Source: Glandiceps talaboti
Lineage: Eukaryota > Hemichordata > Enteropneusta > Spengelidae
Assembly: GCF_964340395.1 (NCBI RefSeq)
Contig: NC_135555.1
Location: 8,222,431-8,286,430, forward strand
Length of the DNA: 64,000 nt
Reading direction: 5' to 3'
In this document: piece by piece, positions 39,017 to 50,350 of the stretch
Layout: each line of letters begins with the position of its first letter
How positions within the stretch are numbered: position 1 is the first letter of the stretch
The notes under the pieces: generated by a model
Told to the model about the DNA's origin: nothing
The model's input: the letters and a program-made list of their open reading frames with translations, nothing else
The model's database searches: none
Program-made: the position numbers and the translations under genes

Positions 39017-39259
39017 GCCTAGATTGCCTGTCAGCCAGCATTTGGCAAAACTTCTATGTCGCATGTTGTTTAAACGGAAAGACCTGTGCCGTTCAGCTAC
39101 AAGACTAGAGACCCTTTGTTTGTTGTTGTTGAGTTTGGCCATGTCCTGTCTCAACTGTACATGTGTTGAGACAGGCCATCAGCCACAATTATGCAATGAG
39201 TGGGTCTAAACTTTTCAGCTATTAACCTCTGGTCACCACCCATATCTAGGAATACCCTA

Positions 39260-39390
39260 TGTAAAATGTCACACCGTTCAACCATAGACAGAGGAGAAGT
39301 CTATGGTTCAACCAAACCTTTGTCACGTGCCGTTTAACCAAACCCCTATCTCACACGCTGTTCAACCGGACCCCTATATGTCACTCAACC
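39260..39390. repeat. Short minisatellite, about 27 bp unit
   Basis: Four loose copies of TTCAACCAAACCCCTATCTC-type sequence with variants CACGTGCCGTTTAACC and CACGCTGTTCAACC. A 9-bp hairpin, ACCATAGAC/GTCTATGGT (39,281-39,307), sits at its left end. Confidence 0.75.
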
Positions 39391-41635
39391 CCAGCTTGAC
39401 TTTCAATAAGGTATATATACCTAACTACGCATCTATGCAGACATTATATGCAACCATCTAATTACTGAGATTGTAAGGAATGGTGGTAGGTGGGGGTTGA
39501 CTAGTGGGGTTGCATGACATCCAATACAATAACAAGGGTAGTTAAAAGTAGCCATTCTACACATGCCATGAAGAAATGATGGCAATACTATGTTGACAAA
39601 CAGATGGGTTGATGTAGTAGGGGGTCTATGTACCAGCAACCAACCCATTGCATCCATGGAGATTTACTGTACTACTCATAACCACCTCAACTTTCACTTT
39701 TTTATTTCCATGGTAACAGTGCTTTCTTTTAATTAGAAAACGATCAAAGAATAATTTCATATTTCATATTATTTTATTGATGTGGATAATTTTGTGTCTG
39801 AAATAGTCATTCAAAATTTAATCACACACACACACACACACATCAATGACTTTCAAAGAGGAGTCATTCTAGAAATATTGTTTAATCATTATCCTTATTA
39901 CCACAGCATAATACAGGTAATGCAAAAACAATTTTAATAATATTAAGTTTTTGATATTTTTTACATTAAAAATCATAACTTAGCCCCATGGGATAACACT
40001 GAAAATTCAAGAATCTGAAAAAAATTTGAATATTTTTTTATTTGCACCACATTTTTTGTCAAAGTTATTTCAGGTTTGTCTTCATTTTTTCTGCATTATA
40101 CAAGTACATATACTGCTGCAAGTCACTGAGATAATATATATATATATTTTTTCATACATTATTATTCTGTGTAATGTCATTATTAGACACTAATATATCA
40201 ATATATTGTCATCTCTCAATCCTTGTTATCTTCTTTTCGTTTGATATCAATCATTCCAAAATGACAAAGCCATTGATTCATTTTGATGTTTCAATACAAG
40301 GCTGTGAATAAAGGTGCAACTGAATACGTTCCTACTTGTAAAGAGAGTTACAATAGGTAACTGGTCGTAGACAACTACAAAGCTGCCTACCTACCAGTAA
40401 ATATTGTCAACTTTTAATGTGACAAAATTAACTTTTCACAACAAAACTGAAAAATTGTCAACAACATTTGATCTCTGACTGAAATAACAAATTGCTGTCT
40501 ATCAAAATAAATTGCGAACTGCCCCAAGAAATTTCTACATTTAGCATAAACACATAGAATGGGTGGTGGAGGTGTGGTGGTTCATCTACTTTTTGTGAAA
40601 CTCTAAGAGCTTTTTTCAAGTTATTATTCACAGAATTAACATAATAAGAAATGATTCAAATTTGGTCTATAATTCATAAAAATTTGAGTCCTTCAAATTT
40701 ACCCATTCTAATCGTTAATTCCTTGAAAGTACACCATACTTGTCGGTCATGTGATCACAAAGTCACATGATCAATGAGGTCACATGATCAATTCCAGTAA
40801 TAATTTATGGAACCATTCTTGACAAGCAGATTAACAGTGAAATGGAAATATATATATATATAGAGTTTGTATTTTAGTATATGCCTTTCTTTTATAATGA
40901 AACACTTACTATATATAATGCCAGGCTTCAGTCTGCAGTGTTTGTATAATGAAAATTTTGCTGCCCCCAAGAACTATCTAAACCATCTATCTGTACAAAG
41001 GTGTGATAATGACATCTCCGTTTCAAGAGAAATATGATATGGCAAAGCAGATTTGATACCCAACTTCATACCTGAAAATAATCCATTGCTATGATATGTA
41101 CAAGCCAGGTTCAATTACAAATCCAACATAGCTCTTTGTACACAAGGAAATGAAGTATCATGAGCTAGTTTCTCATTTCAAAATTGACATTAAACAAATG
41201 ATTCAAGTAGCGCTATGGATAAGGAAAGCATCATTTTTCATGCATTTTTAGCCTTTTAACGGGTGATTTGTATTGTGGTCTTTTATTTACAGAAACATGA
41301 TGATATATGAAGTGACATACATGAACAATTCACTTTCTATACAATTTATCATTATAGTCTCCATCAACTGATTTTGTATCAAAAAGAGTCGTGTATCAAA
41401 TTTCTCCTACAATTTCATTGTAACATGTAAAATCTAGTATACCTACTGTGTTATATATAATTTTTTAGTGTCAATTTACTTTAGTTTTGGAATAAAATTG
41501 CAGTGAAATACAGTACCTTCTTTTATTTTTGAATTTTTTCTCACAGGAAATTCATTTTTGGGAAATAAACAATCTTTATTTTGATTTTTTTTTGTATCTC
41601 TTCTTGAAGATGAAAGCATCTGAACTAAAATTAGA

Positions 41636-41870
41636 AGTGGTGGTGGTGAGGCTGGTTGTAGTGGTTGTTGTTGTAGTGGTGATGGTGGTGGTGGTGGTGG
41701 TTGTAGTGGTTGTGGTTGTAGTGGTGGTGGTGGTGGTGGTGGTGGTAGTGGTTGTGGTGTTAATGGCTGTAGTGATGGTGGTGTTAGTAGTTGTAGTTGT
41801 GGTGGTGGTGTTAGTAGTTGTAGTTGTGGTGGTGGTGTCAGTGGTGTGTGTGGTGGTTGTATTGGTGGGT
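41636..41870. repeat. (GGT/TGT)n trinucleotide array
   Basis: About 235 bases of GGT, TGT, AGT and GAT triplets, with an inner repeat of about 40 bp (TTAGTAGTTGTAGTTGTGGT). It produces long Val-rich and Pro/Gln/His-rich ORFs that are repeat artefacts. Confidence 0.95.
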
Positions 41871-43264
41871 TATATAATAAATTATCATGGTGTTTATCAT
41901 GGTGGTGCTTGTACTGGTGGTGGTAGTAGTCAAAATAGTGATGGTGGTGGTTGTAGTGATGATGGGGGTAGTACTGCTGTTGGAAAAATCTGCCAGTTTT
42001 TGCCACTATATTTAGTATACAAGTCTTTTACGAAAATACAAATGCAGAAAAGAAAACCACCAAAAAAATGAAATTACAGCTGCTTGATCTCTGTATGGAG
42101 ACAGGAGCATATGACTTCTACAGGTTGCATAGACACATGGCCATGTATCAAATTTCACTCCCTAAGGGAACTATTATTGCTCCATATTGCAATACAAAAG
42201 TAGCCTATCTAACATATGTGTCTAAGCATTGAATCCAAAAATATAATTACAATCCCACAACACTGTTTATAATTTTATCAAACTGAATTCTGAAGATTCT
42301 AACATGTATTCACATGTGTCATCTTGTTCGAAATAATCATTTACACATGACAAAGACTCTGACTAGTCAGGAAATCTACAATATGACAACAATATGTCTG
42401 AACTTTTGGATCACAGCAAAATATTCATCAAACACAAACTACAGATATAAAATTATCACATTTCAGGAATTTGTCACGATACTGAAGTTATGTTGTTCTT
42501 TTTTTTCTTTTTCTTGGGGGGGGGGGGGGTTTGAGGAAAAAAAGTCACCAATGTTTCTTTCTTCTTCACTCACATTTTGTTGTTGAATTGCGTTTCGTTT
42601 TATTATATATAGCGTGGTTAATGTACAATGCATTGATGTATTAAAGTGTGGCTAACCAACCGTAAATGCGTCTTTGTTAGTAACTGCCTCCTCCATTGTT
42701 CTACACATTACGTCCATTGTGACTCTGTACCTGCACTTTTTTATTTTCACATACCAGTAACATATACACCCCAGTGACAACTTTCTAAACTGAGTATTCA
42801 CAGGGCTCTTTTCACAAAATATGCAGTATATGATAGTACATGTATTATTCCCAATGAGGTTTTTATATATATGTATTTATAAAGAGAAGAGAATGGCACT
42901 GAGAAATAATGGGAGTATGTTGGTTGGTCACAATGCAATGCATAATGTCATATGGTATGTGATCACAAGTCATTATTTTTAACAAGATTTGAACTTACAA
43001 GGGTAGTTGATGACTACAAATAGAATTAATACATTGTCTTCGTAAGGGGTAGGGTACCATAAGTTTTCATTAATACAACTAGTAATTTGTCTGCAATTTT
43101 TATCTAGGAAGAGTACAACAGTAGAATATGGTATGTGCAGCTCATCAAATACCACACTTCTTGCAACCTACCTACCACCAGTGGTCATTTCAATACAAAC
43201 TGGGAACTTTATGTGATGAACACATACAGATTTGAACTTTACACATGCTACTTTAAACAAACCT

Positions 43265-43425
43265 ATCCTCACCACTAAAACCCCCATATTTTCAGAGATA
43301 GGACTCTAAACCTTATACTCTAGACAGGTCTATGCTAACCAATAACACATACATATTTTCAGGGATTTGAACCGTAAACATTATACTTTTAGACAGGTCT
43401 ATATTTAGCAATAAAACATCCAGCA
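43265..43425. repeat. Two-copy tandem repeat
   Basis: Both copies contain TTTTCAGAGATAGGACT-type sequence, then AACCTTATACTCTAGACAGG or AACATTATACTTTTAGACAG followed by GTCTAT, spaced by about 90 bp. Confidence 0.8.
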
Positions 43426-45042
43426 CAAATACTCGAAAAAGTCATGGGTGCCTTTAATTGTTTTCATTTTCTTTCCTCCAGTAAGTTACATCGCGTGCAA
43501 TGTGTCCTGGTAGTCATCTGACCTGGGGCCTGGGCACTACTATTATTACTACTATTATATTTTTGAAGGACAAGATTTCTTCATCGCAAAGTTTGTGTTG
43601 CACACTAAGTGCCCTTATATTGTATATGACTGGGCACTTAATATTATTTTGGGATGAGCTTAAGCAGAGTTCCTTTGGTAGCAAGTTGTATTGTTTGCAG
43701 AACACCCTGATTTGTATTCAACAAAGGCACTGGTCATATGTTGATAATACTTTTAGCATTAGGAGAGCTACATGCATCCATTTGGTGCACACACATATGT
43801 GACAACATTTAAAACGCTAATAAGATTAATGTTTCAATTGTTCTATGTTGGTTGTATACCACATATTCAATGTTAGTATAATGGTTTACAATAAATCGTG
43901 GCAATATGCTCACTGTAGTGTCAGATGTTATGACGAATTACATGTACGTGTAGAGTCACACTACTACAAAGGCAAACTTTTTACTCTGCATTATCAGTGT
44001 TTGGGTGGTAAGTAGGTAAAATCTACCTGAGTTCCCTTATCATTTTACTGGGGTTCCCCACCAATAGTATGGTATAACGTGTAGGAAACCATGCTAGTTT
44101 TACCAGATTTCCTCCTTTTTGTTACCACGGTTCCCAGCCCTTAGCAAAAACACTGATTATTTTCACAGTATGGCAATTGAAATTAGTAATAAATTAACAC
44201 AAACTGGGGTCTGCCACCTCAAAAGTAGTCTGTAACATCATCCCTAGGTGTTGTTTTCAGACTAGGCGTAAGGCCCTCTCTCTACTAGGAGAGAGCTAGC
44301 AATAAATCTAGCCAGAATGTGGGGAAGGTGACTCTTATGGAGACTTTATCGTGGGCTGATACTTCAACAAGGTGAACTCACAAATACTTGAGTTCTTTTT
44401 ATCCCTAGAGTGATGAGGATATATTATGCCATCAGTCAGGAATGTACATGTAATATGTTTGATAAGAGACTTTAATATGCATAACATGAATAAGTGGGAG
44501 CTGGAGTTGGTGGGGGATACAGATATCTGTTGTACCTAAGCTATAAATGATAGAATTAAGAATCATGTACATAACATATGGAAAAAAATATGGCCATGAT
44601 TCTCGGAGGTCTTGTAGTATTGATTTCTGTTTTCATATTCAGTTGTATTGGAAGTCTTTTTCAATTCGAAAGTTTCTGATTTTGATATCTGTTTTTAATT
44701 TTTGATTTCCTATCATTTTATGTAGGAAGTCTTTTTCACTAAAAACCTTCTCAATTTTTTGATACATTCCTGTTTATATGTAAAGACAGAACTGTTTGTT
44801 TTGTTGACAGTCTGGTCTAAAACAAGTAAAGTTAATAGAATAATATTTTGAAGTACCATATGTTTTCTAGTAACGTAAGATGATTACTACCTGCAATTTT
44901 CAAACCATTCATCATTTTTTTCAGTTGTAATTATTTCATTTAATTAGATTCTCTCAAATTCTTGTAATTCTGAAGCACGGAACACAAAGGTCAGTTTGTT
45001 GTCAAACCATTCATTGAAACATTTTATTCATGTACTGTGTTA

Positions 45043-45384
45043 AGGTGGCCATATGGATGAGGATTGGGTATTTATTTTGGATTTTTAATTTATAAAACAA
45101 TTTTATCATGGCTTCCTACTTGAAAAATCAAAGTGAAACAACATTGTCTAAGTCTGTGTTTGTCACTTAATACATTGCAAAAAACCTGTAAAAATGTGGG
45201 GTTTTTTTTATTGTACGTACAATAATAAACATTTACTATCTATTAATCTTTTGCAATTCATTGAACTAAAACAAGGACTTGATATATGTTGTGTCACATT
45301 GAACTAAGTAGGAAGTGATGATAAAATTGTTTTATAAATTAAAAATCCAAAATAAATACACAATCCTCATCTATATGGCCACTT
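45043..45384. mobile_element. Foldback MITE, TA-flanked, 342 bp
   Basis: The two halves are nearly complete reverse complements. The left end, AGGTGGCCATATGGATGAGG, pairs with AAGTGGCCATATAGATGAGG read inward from the right, and the outer 78 or so bases of each half match almost completely. The centre is the palindrome TTGTACGTACAA (45,211-45,222). TA dinucleotides at 45,041-45,042 and 45,385-45,386 fit a Tc1/mariner-type target duplication. No transposase is present. A transcript across it would form a hairpin of about 170 pairs. Confidence 0.88.
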
Positions 45385-45886
45385 TATGAGTGTCTGGTGT
45401 TGTGATATGAAAGTATTGGTTGCCATTTTGTGACTGCTGTTCCTTTGTTGGTGGTTGCTATGTGAGTGATGGTTGTCACTAAGTGACAGCAATGGTTGTT
45501 AGAGTCCAAAAACTTACAAATTTAACAACCACTAATTCTAAATTTCACAGTTTGTGACTCTGTCCATCCATTACCATATTACAACATTTTCACAACTACT
45601 TTCTTTTGTACTTACGGACATTCCTTGCGCACAACACTTTGTTTCTGAAATTTGCTGTATTATCAAACACACATCTACATTCTCACACTTTGTATATACG
45701 TAATGATAGGAATGCATGGGGGTTAAGTTTAATGCCTTTTGAATTAGACTTTCCTGAAAGCAGTACTTTACCAAAACCACTTACCTGTAAATTAGTACAC
45801 ATTATATCAAAACATTTTATTTCGCTTTCCTTTTGACTTCTGTCAATCAAAATCTCAAACACATACTTGTCTGAATTGTTTTTCTT

Positions 45887-45888
<2 letters not shown>

Positions 45889-45962
<74 letters not shown>
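45889..45962. repeat. (GT)n microsatellite
   Basis: About 37 TG dinucleotides followed by TGCATGCATGCGTGCGTG. Confidence 0.98.
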
Positions 45963-45963
<1 letters not shown>

Positions 45964-46555
45964 ATGCATGCGTGCGTGTGTTCCCATTGAATACAACAAT
46001 ACATCACAACAGACTATGGTCTCTGATAATAGGTATATCGTTCTCAATCATACTATTGTAATGGCGCCCTCTTGTGGCTAACTTTACTAACTTTTAGTTT
46101 GAATCAAACTGTGAGGGTGCACTATATATGTTTGAAAGGTAACTAAATCCATCCAGCAGGTACATATGCTACTACCATTACAATTTGTACAAAGGCTAAG
46201 TACACATATGATCAATAATGCATGTCACAAACACAGGAATGGGTAAATACAGACATAAGATTGCATGAAGTGTTTTGAGAAAATATATTCTGGAAAAGCC
46301 GATAGACAAACATACAATATAGTTGACACATGTTATTTTTATACAGTACAAACATAAGAAGGTACAGACTAGACTGACTATGTCGACAATCACAGAATGG
46401 ACATACTACAAAAACTTTATTTTCATTTTTTGAATATCTGTCTGTAAAGCTTATATGGTGGTAGTTCAATGATTTCATGGAGTAAAACAATGGCGCGTCA
46501 AGGGGGATAACATACATGTACAATGTTATGCTAATATTCTGATGACAATCGCAGT

Positions 46556-46569
46556 ATCGATGCATCGAT
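46556..46569. other. 14-bp perfect palindrome
   Basis: ATCGATGCATCGAT. Too short and isolated to assign a function. Confidence 0.9.
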
Positions 46570-46929
46570 GTTTTTTGTTATGTTTGACAAAGAGAAGTCC
46601 GATGAGAGACAACTATGGAGGTCAACGGAAGAGACTGATGTCTATAATTTCTATAAAGGACATCAATCATTTCCTCCTCAATAGGACATCCGTCCTATTA
46701 AACTCTGAAATGGACATCCTCTTTGTTCATTCACTGTACTGATGTACTAAACTGCAGCAGGTGATTTAGTTCAATTATCTAGACCTTGATAATTCAGCTC
46801 TGATATGTAGTGATGGTAAAAACACTTCTAATCAGTGTCTGCTCCAGAAGTGAGTTGGCCTATATCAATGATTTCAACTCAAAGACTGGCTATGACTGTA
46901 TATCTATGATGAGTCACCAAAGATTACAG

Positions 46930-47075
46930 GCGTAATAAAGGCAGGTTGTCTACCTTGAGTTATAGATACAGGATAGGGGGTGTACATTAAACCTCACTTG
47001 GGGACATCATCTTGTCTACCTGAGTTATGCAGGTGTACAGTAAACTGCACTGGTGGACATCATCTTCTCACATAA
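46930..47075. repeat. Two-copy tandem repeat, about 70 bp
   Basis: Two versions of TTGTCTACCTGAGTTATGCA, GGTGTACAGTAAACTGCACT and GGTGGACATCATCTT, with moderate divergence. Confidence 0.8.
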
Positions 47076-47142
47076 TAGGAATATATATAAGTAACAGACC
47101 AGTAGAACTGAACAGACTAGAGAATATAAGAGCAGAGGAAAG

Positions 47143-47212
47143 GAAAGGAATTGCAAAGGGAAGGGAAGGGAAGGGAAGGGAGGGGAGGGGAGTGGAGGAG
47201 AGGGGAGGAGGG
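47143..47212. repeat. Purine-only microsatellite (GGGAA/GGAGG)n
   Basis: About 70 bases of nearly pure purine on the plus strand, about 120 bases downstream of the 47-kb exon donor on the minus strand. There it reads as a pyrimidine tract within the intron. Confidence 0.9.
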
Positions 47213-47332
47213 TGCTTACAATATATCATATAACAAGATTTGCATAGCTATATAAACCTGTAGCCACCATAACAAGGAGGCATTATATCCTGGATATAAT
47301 GGTTACAACTAGTAAAACTATCAAGAACTGAC

Positions 47333-47564
47333 CTGTTGATGTAGAAGTACTGCTGGTTGTTGGTGATGATGATGATGATGACGACGACGATGATGACGAC
47401 GATGATGATGATGATGATATTATAGAACCTGCTTGACTTGGATTACTGTGTATAGAGTCATGGTCTGCATCTCCTTCACTTTCACTATCTAGAACTATCA
47501 CATTGTCGCCGCGGTTACCGCTTCTACTCACTTCTCTCTTCTCCGATTGCTCAGGTTCACTCTT
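47333..47564 (-). CDS. GSE1: Upstream exon encoding a SIM-like motif and poly-Ser
   Basis: Acceptor TTAATTCACAG, donor G|GTCAGT; 232 nt, phase 0 to phase 1. Encodes KSEPEQSEKREVSRSGNRGD, then NVIVLDSESEGDADHD, SIHSNPSQAGSII, about 18 Ser, and PTTSSTSTSTG. The frame is open upstream only to a TGA about 50 bases away with no ATG, so it is a spliced internal exon whose own 5' exon is unseen. The phase-1 end fits exon 1 exactly. VIVL followed by DSESE is a textbook SUMO-interacting motif with phospho-acidic flank. Membership of GSE1 is inferred from strand, phase and position; a separate gene is not excluded. Confidence 0.6.
47361..47418 (-). repeat. Coding trinucleotide repeat (poly-Ser)
   Basis: GATGATGACGACGAC-type triplets on the plus strand read as TCA/TCG/TCC Ser codons on the minus strand. 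Mixed codons suggest age or interruption, but length polymorphism is likely. Confidence 0.85.
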
Positions 47565-47721
47565 CTGTGAATTAAGCAAATTGTTAAACTTTAATATATA
47601 GATGGAAATGCGTCATTTGAGCGATAACACTTGACAACTTTTTTGACACTTAAAATATCAATCAACAAATGAATGACAGAATGACACTCTTCTTACTTAC
47701 AGTGTGGCAAATATAATCAAA

Positions 47722-48002
47722 CCTTGAATGGGTTCGAACCCCAAATGCAGTTAGTAAGATGCAAGTGGTTTAACCACTCGACCACCGACAACCATGAATG
47801 GGTCAAATTTGAACCCCGACTGCAGTGGTAAGACACAAGTGCTTTAACCATTCGGCCACCGACAACCCTGAATGGGTTTGAACCCCAACCGCAGTGGTAA
47901 AAGGCAAGTGGTTTAACCATTCGGCCACCGACAACCCTGAATGGGTTTAAACCCCAACCGCAGTGGTAAGAGGCAAGTGGTTAACAACTCGGCCACCGAA
48001 AA
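47722..48002 (-). repeat. Tandem array of four tRNA-derived units, about 70 bp
   Basis: Units at 47,722-47,791, 47,792-47,865, 47,866-47,934 and 47,935-48,002. Read on the minus strand each has an A-box-like GGTGGCCGAATGGTTAAACC and a B-box-like GGTTCGAACCC or GGTTCAAACCC, spaced as in a tRNA. The D-arm-like GGCCGAGTGGTTAA pattern resembles tRNA-Ser/Leu. Acceptor-stem ends do not pair convincingly and no anticodon arm is clear, so these are tRNA-like or SINE-head repeats, not functional tRNA genes. Confidence 0.72.
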
Positions 48003-49023
48003 CCCTAATATATATACACTCATATCGATCATTCTCAATTTTTGGGAATCCATATTATATCTCCTAATTGTTAACATTCCTAGAATCAATAGGAGTAACT
48101 TTAAAACACATAAATTGGGTAAACAGTAAATATTTGCATGATCAAGGTCCGTAGTTAGCCAATAAAAACGTCACATTCATTTCCAATTTCCTATTTCAAA
48201 GTAACTATATTTTACAGTCCTATTTCATAATACTTAAGTACCAATACTGATATTTACAGTAAAATTTATGATAATAATATCATAATTCCATGGCTCAATT
48301 TCTCTAATATTTCAGTTGACCTGCTTTGAAAATCTGTCATGTTCTTGTCGCATCTAAAAATCGTTGCATAGACTTTATATGAATACCAATAATAATTCAT
48401 TGTAGTTACACATGTTATAACACACAGAAGTTCAAAGTTTTTGTAGTTTTTTTGATAATTCATTTATCGTACGTCCATGAAATTAAGCTGACTGAAACTG
48501 GGGATAAAGCATTGTACCATCAACTTCTACAATCAACTTTTTTTGATAATTGAATGTTTTGTTGTCCAATCTGATGTCAGTTCAGCTTGTACCATCAACT
48601 ATCACAATAACAGACAGTTTTGTTGTCTCTCATCTGAAGGTCAAGTAGTCTGATGTCCAGCTGTGAGTCATTATTTACATAAACTATTGTAGTGTTCAGA
48701 TAATGTCCTATTAGAGATGCCTATTAGAAATGGCAGCAGCACAATAGCCCATATCGAATAATAAACCAGAACCCTCACATCTCTCAACCAGTCTTTCACC
48801 AAATGATCAAAGCACAATACTCCATTGATAATACATCCACAGCATTACGTAACTACAAAGTGTGGCCTTTATACTGAACAGATTATGAAGTCTCTACAAT
48901 AGGTTTGGCCACATCCTTTGTTAGGAAAGCTGTGTGTACTGCTCTGTGTCTTTTCCAGGACTGTTTTCAGGGAAAAAATAATGATAATACAGAAAACAAA
49001 GGATTCCATCTCGACTCGTTGAC

Positions 49024-49375
49024 TTTAAAGCTACACTAGCTATAACTGAAGTACTATTTTTTTGATCAGACAACGAACAATATATTCACTGAAAATTGTT
49101 AAATTACCAGTAATTAGATGTTAGTGGTCAATTATATCATTCTGTAAGTAGTACACTAACAAGGTGAAATCATTATAGCTAGCACTAGGTCATTGATTTT
49201 TTGATGCAGACTCAAAAGTCAATGGATTTTGTATATCATATTATGTGTACAGCCATACAAATATGTTTACCCATAATACTGTTCAGGATGTACGATATTA
49301 CAAGTTATTTATTCATTATATCTAAACAAAACAGTTTTAAAATAACGTTGAAGTTACAACTAGCACAGCTTTAAA
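49024..49375. mobile_element. MITE-like element, 352 bp
   Basis: Left end TTTAAAGCTACACTAGCTAT AACT; the right end read inward is TTTAAAGCTGTGCTAGTTGT AACT. The ends match at about 19 of 24 positions. An internal ATTATAGCTAGCACTAGGTC near 49,175 repeats part of the end. No transposase ORF and no clear target duplication. Confidence 0.65.
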
Positions 49376-50044
49376 TGAAGAATCTGATCTATCTCACGGC
49401 AAAGATCCATTGAACACGTTTTCATTTCATTTTATAATTCTAATGATGTTATTTACAAAATTATAAACACGTACATGCTACAATAAAATACTGAAAGACG
49501 GACCAAGTGTATATATTTGTGAATTCTTATATTATACTTTAGTATAGCAATAAAACAGAGGCTCACCACAATTCTTCTACACAGCAAATATAGATTCTAT
49601 GGACATGATATCATATTGAATTCAGGAATCTACTGCCCTCAACGTGACATCAAGTGATACATTTCAATTACTGGGTGTACTCATTTTCTTTTTCTGTTAT
49701 TTCTCATAACAATAATAATACACAATAATTTCATCTATCACATTCCCTACAATACGCTCAAATAACTATTCAATCACAATCCTTCTGTATTAGATTCAGT
49801 ATTCTGAAGTAGAATCTACCCATTTCCTCAATGACAATCATTTTTCCAATGGTCCACACCATTTAGTTACAGTGTATGTGAAAATATGAGTTTACCATAC
49901 TATTGGTGCATCTCAATGTTCCTGAGTTTTTAAACCTCACATCACAGGCAAAAAACTCTTCAATACAAATATTTTTTCTGTTCTGAGTCTTATTTAGCAT
50001 GTGCATATGAACACCACATAAGTTGTTTAATAGCCTGATCACTG

Positions 50045-50350
50045 CACTGTTGAGATATATTGTTACCTCAGCTGTACTTCCTAGCCCTTGTATCAACTAT
50101 GGCATGATGGCTAGGAAATACAACCAGCTAACGATGTATCTCAATAGTGCCGTGAACAGGCTAGAGTACGAGGGCTAGGCAGTACAACCAGCTAACGATG
50201 TATCTCACCAGTGCCGTGAACAGGCTAGAATACGAGGGCTCGGCAATATAACGATGTATCTTAACAGTGCCGTGAACAGGCTAGAGTACGAGGGCTAGGC
50301 AATACAACCAGCTAATGACGTATCTCAACAGTGCAGTGAACAGGCTAGTA
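50045..50350. repeat. Minisatellite, about 63 bp unit
   Basis: Four to five copies with GATGTATCTCAACAGTGCCG, TGAACAGGCTAGAGTACGAG and GGCTAGGCAATACAACCAGC. The first is diverged and one has a short internal deletion. Confidence 0.93.

Larger units (their letters stand above)
28782..47332 (-). other. Large intron or upstream region, 28.8-47.3 kb
   Basis: About 18.5 kb without a supported gene. It contains microsatellites (31.67-31.99, 38.93-39.02, 41.64-41.87, 45.89-45.96 kb), minisatellites (35.7-36.1, 39.26-39.39, 43.27-43.42, 46.93-47.07 kb), a poly(A)-ended segment near 35.1 kb and a foldback MITE at 45.04-45.38 kb. The remainder is AT-rich sequence with no recognisable coding exon on either strand. 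Confidence 0.7.
1..47564 (-). other. GSE1: GSE1-like co-repressor subunit gene, 5' portion (gene-level entry)
   Basis: Minus-strand gene made of eight common exons plus three possible upstream exons. In vertebrates GSE1 is a nuclear scaffold protein found with LSD1, CoREST and HDAC1/2. Joining exons at GT-AG boundaries with matching phases gives 732 open codons from the 28.7-kb start (28,781) to the left edge. Shared features in order: TTRTTATV, SSFAAALRKLAKQA, STPPVVTIAP, a Tyr/Pro/His-rich block ending in PFR, an HPSAM...RYP block, an (RE)n tract, a Gln/Arg/Glu helix with EERWQQKQRQ, and PPPLVPPK. Known human GSE1 has the same order. The conserved C-terminal coiled coil is not in the window. 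The family assignment is firm; promoter use and the link to the 47-kb exon are inferred. Confidence 0.9.

Noticed and set aside
38856-39209. Poly-Asn/poly-Gln ORF on the plus strand
   Set aside because: Produced by the AAC/CAG microsatellite. All frames are open through the repeat and flanks have no similarity that I recognise.
41476-42006. Long minus-strand ORF rich in Pro, Gln, Leu and His (176 codons), and a Val-rich ORF opposite
   Set aside because: Both follow a GGT/TGT trinucleotide array. Flanking codons show no coding character, no conserved motif and no splice phase fitting GSE1.
45571-45836. ORFs on both strands with a GTAAGT near 45,615
   Set aside because: No motif, no acceptor of matching phase, and composition like the surrounding AT-rich DNA.
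47722-48002. Functional tRNA genes
   Set aside because: A- and B-box-like motifs are present, but there is no convincing acceptor-stem pairing or anticodon arm, and the units are tandem and degenerate.
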